Shown here: piece by piece, positions 47,201 to 56,614 of the stretch
Numbering within the stretch: position 1 is the first letter of the stretch
Layout: each line of letters begins with the position of its first letter
Source: Tetradesmus obliquus
Taxonomy: Eukaryota; Chlorophyta; Chlorophyceae; Sphaeropleales; Scenedesmaceae
Length of the DNA stretch: 64,000 nt
Assembly: GCA_030272155.1 (NCBI GenBank)
Contig: CP126195.1
Location: forward strand, 5,439,001-5,503,000
Direction: 5' to 3'
Notes under the pieces: generated by a model
The model's input: only the letters and a program-made list of their open reading frames with translations
The model's database searches: none
What the model was told of the DNA's origin: nothing
Position numbers and translations under genes: made by a program

Positions 47201-50200
47201 TTGGGCTGCGAGCGAATGCCTCAAAGATTACAACGCTCAGCAACGCAACATGCTGCGTGAGTTACTGTACTGCTGCAGCAGCTGCTGCTGCTGGTTGCAC
47301 GCGCACCAGATGCATTGCTCTGCATGTCGGCTGCTCAATACGCACAGCTGAGTCGGGCAGTCTGACCGGCTGTTTTGGTGGCCAAAACTTGCATTGTCCC
47401 AGCTGATCAGACGCTGACGCAGTAACGCTAGGTTTTTCCGCCTCTTCATGCAACATAGTGCCTGTCCTGCTTCATTGCCGGTGCTGCCTGCCAACCCCAA
47501 ACTCACCACAAACCCGCCCTGTCATGCTCTTTTTCTCTCGTTTCTCGCCTGCAGGAATTTGTGCCGGTCAACTGCTCGAGCGTCCCCAACAGCCAAGCCA
47601 ACGCCACCAGCAACACCTGCGTATGCACAAAGACAGGCTTCCTAGTCAGGGCCCTGGACGGCACAACCCTCAAGGAGTGCCTGGCATCCCCTGCAGCCAT
47701 CTGCCCTGCAGCATACCCAATTCTGGTGAAGACAGCAGACCAATCGCCATCCATCGAGGCTTGTTTGACCTCCAACACAACCACGTGCCCCACTGGCTTC
47801 CCTCTGATGCTGTTTGCGGGGAACCCGTCCGCTCTGCTTGAGTGCCGGCCCGCAACACTACCGTGCACGGCGCCATTCGACGTCCAAGTCACAGCCGCAA
47901 ATGCATCCGTGATCATGGGCTGCGCGCGATCCAGTGACAACGTCTGCCCGTTGGGCGCTGTCGCGTACCGCGAGTTCAACTCAACCGTGCCGTGGACCCT
48001 CCAGCAGTGCCGCGTGAACGGCACCTGCGCCACGAACCCCGCAACAGAGCGCTACGCAGCACAAGGTGCATTATCAGCTACCGGCCCTCTGGCGGCTTGC
48101 CTCACCCTGGACCCCAGCCAACAAGCGTGCCCATCAATTCCCGCCGTGAACTTCCCAGTGGATGTCACCAATGCACTGGCTGCCGGATGCGGCAGTGCAG
48201 CATCGCCCTGTGCTTCTGCATTCACTGTGATGTGCCTGCCGGCCAATGCCAGCTGCCCTACAAATTTCAACTTCCAATTGGTGCGGTACACTACACCAGA
48301 CATCCCAGGCACCCTGGCTGGATGCAGGAGCTCCCGCGTGTTTTGTGACCTGTCAATGCCAGCAATGCGGCCGCCGGCGGCTGGCGGCGCAGATCCCAAT
48401 GCACCACCAGCAGATAACGGCAACTACACCATCCGCCTCGTCAGCAACGGCAACCTGCTCGGCTGCATTCAAGGCGGCGCCAGCGCGTGCCCGGCCGCAT
48501 TCGCATTCCCTACGAGAAATCCCACAACCGGCGCGCTCACAGACTGCAGCACCAATGGCACGACGATCACATCGTGCCCCCTGCCAGGCAGCAGCAACCA
48601 GCAGCTCACAGTGGAGGCAGAGAACCAAAACAGCGTGATTGTGGAATGCCTGAGTCCCTTTGCGCCGTGCCCACCATCTTACCCTGTGGCTGCACGTATG
48701 CTGGCCGGCAGTCCGGCTGCTGTGTATGTTGAGCGCTGCATTGCGCGCAGCGCAGCAGGGGTGTGCCCGGGGAGCTTTCCCTTCCCCTTCTTTGCGCCTG
48801 TCACTGATGCCGGCGTCACCACTACTATGCTCAGCAACTGCTGGCAAGCCGGCGCAGTGACTGCATGCAACTTCCAGGTGAGTGCATTGCTGTTTGCGTG
48901 TGTGTATTGCGCTCTTTCACAGAAAGGTTGCGTGCATATTATTGAGTGCATGCATGCATGCAGGCTAGCAACATAGCCAGGATGATCCCGGTGGCGTACG
49001 TGCGCATGTCGTATGGTGCTGCCGCTTGGCGTGGCATAGGTGCATAGGTGGCTTGTGGCACCTTGCTTGTGCGCCTGCAGGCTGAGGCGTCATGGCTTGT
49101 GGCGGTGCTGCCTTGTCAGCCCCTGGGCTGGCAGCAGCACTGCCATGACTACTGGGTTGGTTCCTGGTCCTCTTGCTGACTCTGCTGCTGCTGCTGCTGC
49201 TGCTGCCACCAGGTGCTCGATGGCGCCGGAGCGGGCAGCTACAACATCGACGTGCGCCAGAACAGCACCTCCGGGCTACAGGGCTGCATGCTGTCCACCA
49301 CCAAGGCCTGCCCCGCTGCTTTCCCCTTTTCTTTTTACGGCGCCGACCTGAGCCTCATGCGCTGCGCATTGACTGGAAGCTGCCCTCCCCCGGGTGCTGT
49401 TGGAAGCCTCTACGGAATCCCACTCATGGATCAAGGCAATGTAACCGGCTGCGGGACTAACAACTGCCCCGAAGCATTCCCAGTGCCTGCTGCCGCCACC
49501 AACGGCCCGATCGTCACCTGCTTGACAACGCGCTCGCAGTGCTCCGATGTCTCCGGCAACTATGTCTTCTCGCTGTTTGGCGTTGGGCCGGACTCCCAAG
49601 CAGGCCTGCCTACCGCGCTGCTCGAGAGGTGCATTCCAAACCCGGCCGGGCTCAGCAGCTGCGATGGCCAAACCGGCTACACAGGACTTGAGCTGTTCAA
49701 CTCCCTGGGGGCGCTTGTAGGATGCACGACAGCAGCTGTGACGGCGTGCCCGCCGCAATTCCCCTTTGCTTTCTACAATGCGGGCGGAGTGCTCGTCTCC
49801 TGTAGAGTCAGCATCACGGGCACCTGCGCACAGGCGACCAACGGTGCATTCCTCACGCAAATCTTTGATGACAAGGTGCGGGCCTTGAAGCTGCCAGCAA
49901 TGCCCTTAAGCTGCCAGCAACGCCCTTAAGCTGCCAGCAATGCACATGCCAGCAGTGCACGTGCCAGCAATGCCCTTGAAGCTGCCAGCAATGCACGTGC
50001 CAGTGGCTCCTCCACCTGGATCCTGTTATCTTTTGCAGTGAGGGTAGCTGCATGTGTGTCCTGGCGCTATGGTGTTGCACATGTGTGCGTGTGTGAGCTG
50101 GGTGTGTGCTCCGACCCGCACATCTGCGCCCCCGAGCAGCGGTCAGTGCCCATCCCAAGACCTCAAAGACAGCTCATCTTCTCATCACCACAAGCTCTTT

Positions 50201-53188
50201 TGCTGAGGTCCTGCTGCGCTGTCGTCCCTACTTTTTGCTCTTGCGGGGCCGCGGCATCAGCTGCACACCAGCCTCACACACTGCACATCTGTCTGATGCC
50301 TTACTGCCGCACTGCCCCGCAGGGCGACCTGACCGGCTGCACAGCCTCACACATTGCAACACCTGCTGCATGCCTCACTGCCTCACCGCTGCACTGCCTC
50401 ACCGCCGCACTGCTTTGAAACTGCAGGGCCGCCTCACCGGCTGCACAGCTGCCACCAGCTGCCCTGACGTGCCCGGCGTCATCATCCTCTCTGCAAACGC
50501 CACGTCAGCAACTTGGCGCAGCTGTTGTATGCCTAGTTGCCTCACCGCTGCACTGTCCGCACTGCCTTCACACCCTTGCAGGGCCGCCTCACCAGCTGCG
50601 CAGCCACACCTTGCAGCATCTGTTGCATGCCTCACTGCCTCACTGCCTCACCGCTGCACTGCCTCACTGCCTCACCCCCACGCTGCCTTGAAACTGTAGG
50701 GCCGCCTTATCGGCTGCACAGCCTCACACACTGAAGCACTATGTATATGCCTCACTGCCTCACCGCTGCACCGCCGCACTGCCGCACTGCCTTGAAACTG
50801 CAGGGCCGTCTCACCGGCTGCACAGCTGCAACCAGCTGCCCGGATGTGTCCGGCGTCATCACCCTCTCCGAAAACGCCACGTCAGCAGCAGAATCCTGCC
50901 TCAGCGTGGCAAGTAACGCATGCCCCTCCTCACAGCTCAACGGTGACCGCAGCTTCCCCCTTTACAGCGGCACCATGCCCTCCGGGGCTCCTCGCTTGCG
51001 GCGCTGCATCCGGCCGATCGCGTCGCCCGAGTGCAACACCACGGGCAGCTACACCGCGCGCATCAAAAGCACCAGCGACGGCTCCGGCATTGTTGTCGGC
51101 TGCATGACAGCGAGCCCGGCAACGCCCTGTCCTTCTACCTCGCCGTTCTTCTACATGAACTCTAATCTGGATGTTGTGGAATGCCGGCAGGGTGTGCCAG
51201 CGGCTTGCAACATAACAGCGGGGCAGCTGAATGGATACAGCGTGCGCATGGTGTCTGCTGACGGCGGCACGCTGCAGGGTTGCATGCAGTCCGGTGCCAA
51301 GCGCTGCCCGACTGGTTTGGATGCAGGCTTTGCATACAGCCATCCGTTCTTCCTACTGGGAGACAACTCAAACGTGGATGAGTGCAGGCAGGCGGGCCTG
51401 GTTATCAGTGACTGCTTGCCCACATTTGCCAACTACCGCAACAGCACCAACACATATGATGTGGAATATATCAACAACAGCACAATGGGTGGCACAGGAG
51501 CAGTATCCGGCTGCGCCAAATCCACCATCCCTTGCTCGGCAACAGTAGGGTACCCAGTGGCTCAGGTGTCAGCTGCAGGATCGATCGAAGTATGCAGACC
51601 CACCAACAGCACATGCAGTGGCAGCTACCCTCTGCAGCTGCAGAATGCAGCAGGTACAACACTGGAAGGCTGCGCTCCAGCATTGGCAGACTGCCCGAGT
51701 GCCGGCTGGTGGACCTTTGGGCTGTATGAACGCACTGCTGTTGGAACGCCTGCTGCTAAGCTCATGAGCTGCCGCGCAATTGCAGCTGGCAGCCTCAGCA
51801 ACTGCAGCAGCACAGCAGCTGCTGGCTATCCAGTGAAGCTGATGAGTGCGGCAGGAGCCTTGGCTGGCTGCAGCGCAGTAGATGCGCAGGTGAGGGGTGT
51901 GTTTGTTTGGCTGATGGTTGGTGTGGCTGCTGGATAGCGTTGCTGTTGCCTGGTGCTGCTTGGGCTGTGTCTGCGAGTGATTCTGACATGCATATCGCTT
52001 CGCCGTCGGCAAAACAAATCACAAAAACGCAGACCCGCATGCAAAGTCATGCCTGCCTGCAAGTGTCATAAAGGTACACTTTGCTATGTGTTGACTGCGC
52101 CGTAACACCTCTGCTGCTGCTGCCGCCGTTGCCACCTGCAGTGTCCCGCCACGTACCCCCGTTGGATCCTGGATGCCACAGCAGCTCTGGACTCCTGCAA
52201 GGCAGCAGCCAATTTCTCATGCCCTGCCACCGCCCCCATCTTGATGATCAACAGCATCGATGGCGGCATCTCAACACCACTGGTTGGCTGCATTGCCGGC
52301 ACCGCCTGCCCGCTTGGCGCACCCCGCAACACAGTGCCGTCTGCTGAAGCATTCACGTTCTTCAGCCTGAACGCAGCCGGTACCATTGCGGAATGCCGGC
52401 CAGCGTCTGCAAACCCTCCCAATGCGTGCACTGGCCGCGTGCCAATTGCAAATGCATCCGGCACTGTGCTGGGGTGCACGCTTTCAAGCAGCTGCCCCAC
52501 TGGATTCTACCAGATGTACAGTACTACGTCAGTATCCGACCCCACAGCAGTACTCAGCAGCTGCCTTCAGACAGCGCCAGACTGCGCCACCATCTCAGCC
52601 ACACCCGTATCAGTGTACAGCACAACCCTTGGCGCGGGCCCGCCCACCCTTGCCGGCTGCAAGGCTGCTGCTGCGTCGTGCCCGGCTGCATTCCCAGTTA
52701 TGCAGCTCTCGGCCACCAGCAACTCCACAGCGCAGCCTTCCCTTGAAGCCTGCTACGCGAGCTACACGGGCAACGCCAACTGCACTGGCACACACCCCAT
52801 CCCTGTCTGCAGCTGGCTCAACCCAGTTGCTAGCGTCTGCTCTGGCGCACAGGTGCAGGGCTGCCTTGCGTCAGCATCCACGCGCTGCTTCTTGAGCGGT
52901 GCGCAGGGCAACATCGCCGCGTACCCGTTCATTGTTGCCAAGGTTGATACCACCACTCCCCCGGGTGCAGTGAACCCGCTGCTGTCGTGCCACCAGCTGC
53001 CGCCTGCCACTATGGCAACTCCTTCATGCCCTGCAGCAACAGGAGGGCTTATCACTCTCACCACTACCATACTCAGCCCGCCCCTGCCGCGCGGCTGTGT
53101 CATGATCGATGATACGAGCAAGTGCGTCACTTGGTGGTCGTCGTACACTTTCAACGCAGAGCCGAACCCAGCATGCCGGGCCGGCTAA
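42232..53188 (+). CDS. Large Cys-rich secreted wall/matrix protein with SP linker
   Basis: Fifteen exons: 42232-42510, 42970-43180, 43548-43621, 44013-44069, 44502-44627, 44959-45051, 45464-45598, 45841-45972, 46336-46464, 46702-46848, 47119-47256, 47555-48877, 49213-49875, 50804-51889, 52142-53188, giving 1879 residues. A signal peptide (about 1-26) precedes an N-terminal domain (exons 1-3, ending in KPVAPPPTP). Exon 4 is a 19-residue Ser-Pro linker (SPSPKPPSPSPSPSPSPSP), typical of hydroxyproline-rich algal wall proteins. Exons 5-11 are seven phase-0 repeats, one per exon, of the type TCA...F.CP.G..L..NAS.I...NAT.CC. Exons 12-15 (about 1370 residues) contain many units of the type CP..FPF.FY...G.L..C. 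Asn-x-Ser/Thr sites are very frequent. It is most likely a secreted, glycosylated, disulfide-rich matrix protein; I cannot name the family. The neighbouring glycan enzymes could modify it. Confidence 0.8.
42910..42969 (+). repeat. CTG run before exon 2 of the matrix protein gene
   Basis: About 16 CTG/GCT units, with a few interruptions, end in CTGCCACAG, the exon 2 acceptor. Confidence 0.85.
44188..44260 (+). repeat. CAG run in intron 4 of the matrix protein gene
   Basis: About 15 CAG units lie in mid-intron between the SP-linker exon and the first Cys repeat exon. Confidence 0.9.
44502..47256 (+). repeat. Seven one-exon Cys-repeat modules (coding)
   Basis: Exons 5 to 11 of the matrix protein are 126, 93, 135, 132, 129, 147 and 138 bases, all phase 0-0, each ending in TGC-TGC or TGC-TGT directly before GTGAGT or GTAAGT. 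They are tandem duplicates of one exon; the second is shortened by loss of the central part. Confidence 0.9.
49880..50002 (+). repeat. Short minisatellite in intron 13 of the matrix protein gene
   Basis: Words GCTGCCAGCAATGCCCTTAA and GCACGTGCCAGCAATGC alternate about six times immediately after the exon 13 donor. Confidence 0.85.
50323..50803 (+). repeat. Acceptor-side decoy array before exon 14 of the matrix protein gene
   Basis: Copies of the exon 14 start (GGCCGCCTCACCGGCTGCAC type) begin at 50323, 50427, 50582 and 50700 before the true exon at 50804; spacings 104, 155, 118 and 104 bases. The copy at 50427 retains about 90 exon bases. Between copies are GCCTCACTGCCTCACCGCTG repeats. Confidence 0.9.
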
Positions 53189-56100
53189 AGCGTTGAAGTG
53201 TGTGAAGTGCATGACGCTCCGACGCAGCTTGTGAGCATGAGTATGAGGCAAACGAGGTGTTTCCTGGTGCGGCTGAACTTGCTGTGACTGTTGGGAAGCG
53301 TTCCTGTGCTGCCTCGAACCTGTTACAAACCTTGGTGTGCCGGTCCTGTTGCGTGCGACGCACGTCAAGGGGTGTCTGGGGCAGCCTGAGTTGTGACAAT
53401 GGGGCCAGTGCAGACGGTGGTGTTGACGCCGTGTTCCTGCTCTGTTACTTACATACTTACTCGTTGTAACTTGCACACCGCAGTTATATGGCTGAATGCT
53501 TATGCCGAATGTGCACAGAGCCATGATTGGGGCTGTGTGCTGACGTTGGCTGAAGCAATTTTGCCAGACATGTGCATAGCATCTCTCCTCATCAAACAGC
53601 CTTCTTTGTGGCTGTTGGGAGGCATGCTGTGCCATTTCGTTGCAAGTCATGAGTGCATGCGCATTGTTTGATTAACACTAACTATAACTATTGTTAAACT
53701 CAACACGGCTTGGCACAGTGTGGCACTGCTTGCCTCTTCAGGCTTGTTCAATTGCGCCTACCTTTGTGTTTGAATGAGCCTGAAGCTTCAGCTGTGAGCT
53801 AGATGCAAGCACCCCATTCGTGCAAGCATGCAGGCAGCAGCAGAATTAGCGTCTGCTGCTCGTGTCTCCGAGTGCGGCAGCACGTTGACGCCACGGTTTG
53901 GTGCTGGTCAGACCAACTTGCCAGGCAGCAGGGTAGCTGGCAAGCTTCAAGTGGGTGGCTCGGGCCTGCCAGCAGGCAAGGTAGCCGGCAAGCTGCTGCT
54001 GGCTTGTGACAGGTGACCAGGCAGCAGCGTGGATAACGTTTGGGTGTGGCTTGCTGGGGCTGCGTGTATCATGCACAATGCCAAGGAGCGGCTACTTCGT
54101 TGACCCCTCTACTGCTTGGTTGACGATCTGACTTGTTAGGCGCTGCTGGCAAGTGTCTTGTGGCGGCGCTCCTGTGCACTGTCCGGGCCGCAGCCGGTGT
54201 CGTTGTTGGAATTTGCTTGCTGGAAGCTCGGGCCGCATGCGTAGCATGCAGCAGAGGGAATCGAATACTGCGACACTGCTGAATGTGGCTGCGTGCCGTT
54301 TGCTGGTTGCTGCATGCTTGGTGCATTGCAGCGACGCCATGTTTGCGTTTTGGTCACTGGGTGTACGCCCGCCACTCACTCGAGTGACACGAGTGACTGT
54401 GTCACCTGATGAGCGGTTGGCGTGGTCTGTTGTAAAGGGCGAGTTTTTCATTTCACAAACATGTGAAGCATTGCTGAAGCTGGCTCTGTTGTGGAACATG
54501 GTCAGGCAGCCGAATGCTGCTGGCTGTCAGCTCAGGGCTGCTTGCATTGCGCATGTATTTGCAGCGCTGCGCTGCTCGGCATTGCATTGCACGCCTAGCA
54601 CTCATTTGGGTGTGCACCCAGCTGTTTGGGCTGAGGGTTGGCTCTTGTACTGTTCAAATGCATGCGGCATGTCGACAAGCTTGCAGCATGTGTGGTTGAC
54701 AGCAGAAGCGCCGTATACGGCCAAGCAGAGCCGTTTTGATGTGAGCATGCAAAAGCATGATCTGTCTTTCATCGGATGTTGAACAGCATGCCACGCTGTG
54801 TGCTGTACTACAGCATGTTGATCAGAGGGGTGATTTAGGTGAAGACAAGCCGCATTGTGCCGCATACTACGCCTAGTTGTGTGCAATGCTGGAGTTTTGG
54901 TTGGGGCTCTGAGCCGCAACGCTAGTAGTAATGCAAAAAGGGACTGCTTGCTAGCATTTCTTGCAGGCCTAGCAGCTTCCAGATGATCGAGAAGCAACAA
55001 AATGACAGCAGGAGGGGAACTTGCACCTGCATTGGCAGCAGTGCTAGCAGGGCCGAGCTGGCAGCAGCGCAGGGTGGTTGCTGCCTGACGCCCCCACGCT
55101 GTTGTATCAGCGCGCCTTGCGTGGCGGAACTGCGGCTGTGTGAGTCAGCCTGTCAAAGGTGCTGTGTGGACAACTGAATGAAATGCATGTTGAGAGAGGG
55201 CTTGCATCAGGGCACTTCACACGGGCTAGCAATGGGTTGTGCTCAAGGTGAGCCCGACTAGGTGTGTTAGCAATACTTGGGGTTGTGGTTCTGGGTGCAT
55301 GTCTTGTGCCCTGCACCGCCGGCCCACAGCACTTGTACAGCGCTGTTATTTTTGAGCATGCACCACAAAGTAGGCCTCTTCTTGCTTTGGCGGGGGTCTT
55401 CTGGCTCAGCATTGCTTGTGGTGCGCAGCTGTGCATGACCAGCGTCCTTTGGGATCCTGGCTTTGTCTAGAATTCGTTATTTTACAAGGTAGGGCTCTTC
55501 CTGCTGCCCTGTGCTTGAGCATGTGTGGCTCGTGCCTGTGGTATTTTTGCTTTGCAGCAGCAGCCTGTGGGTGTACAGAGGCTGAGCAGAACCGGAAGGA
55601 GTGTGGCGGGCCCAGAACCTGATGCCATGCTGCTGCTGCGAAGACAACGTCACGCAAACATCGTGTGCGATGCTGATTTGTAATTACTTTGTAAAGGACT
55701 TTCAGCATTTCCGCTGTGTAACATGCAACAAGATATCTAATGTATGGCTTGCATGATTAGCGCTGCTTTTGCTGGGGCTGCCACTGCTGGAAGCCACCCA
55801 GATGCCAGAGTTGCGCTGATCAAGGTCACGACTTTGAACTGATCTGGTTCAATCAAGTGACAAGTGACTGCAGCTCTTTATAGTGTACCTGTAGCGCTGC
55901 TTGCATGTCGCCCATGCACTGCCAAGTGCAACAGCAGGCCGCTTGCTGTTGACAGAGAGTTTCAGTGCTGTTGTCACTGTGCTGGCCTGCAGGGCTGCAG
56001 TGCTGCCGCCTCTCACATGTTATCTGCTGGCTGATACAGCGCCAGCTGCCCACTGCCGCATTATACTGGCTGCTCATGGTACCGCGGCTGGCAGCAACCA

Positions 56101-56614
56101 TCCTGAAAGATTGCGTGTGGTGTGCCTGCACAATATCTCATGTACTGTAGTCCAACACCTTCAGTGAGTCATGCATATAGCGCAACAACGGATGTATTGC
56201 AAATGAAGGGACATCCCTGGCCTCCATAGGCAGGACAGTTGCAGTCAGGCCACAGTGGCAGCACTGCTTCCGAGAAGCAGGAGCACCACTGCCTTCAGGC
56301 ACTCATGCAGGCCGCAAACGGCCATCTCAGGGTTTCACTAGGAATATGACTGTATTCTGCAGCATATCGAAATGCACGAGACCTCAAGCACGGCTCATCA
56401 GTGGGAAAGTATGCACTGTAACCCAAAACGCGTCGTATCACCTGCTGCATTCCCATGAAGCGGCGTCGCACAGTCCGTTCAGCCTCATGCGTGAGACATG
56501 TGTATAAAATTTTCATTGTTAACGCACTTTCCAGTAGAAAGGACTGCCGGCCATCATGCAGCACCGAGCTGTTCCGTCTCAGCACTAGACCTAGCGACTA
56601 GGGCCGGAATAGAG
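53189..56614. other. Intergenic stretch without supported gene
   Basis: Besides the 3' region of the matrix protein gene and the 5' region of the SBP-box gene, I see only short frames without recognisable domains. A short CCAGGCAGCAGGGTAGCTGG-type repeat (GGCAAGCTTCAA/GGCAAGCTGCTG) occurs around 53920-54020. Confidence 0.45.
53465..53469 (+). terminator. Candidate polyadenylation word of the matrix protein gene
   Basis: TGTAA about 280 bases after the stop at 53188. Assigned by word and distance only. Confidence 0.35.
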
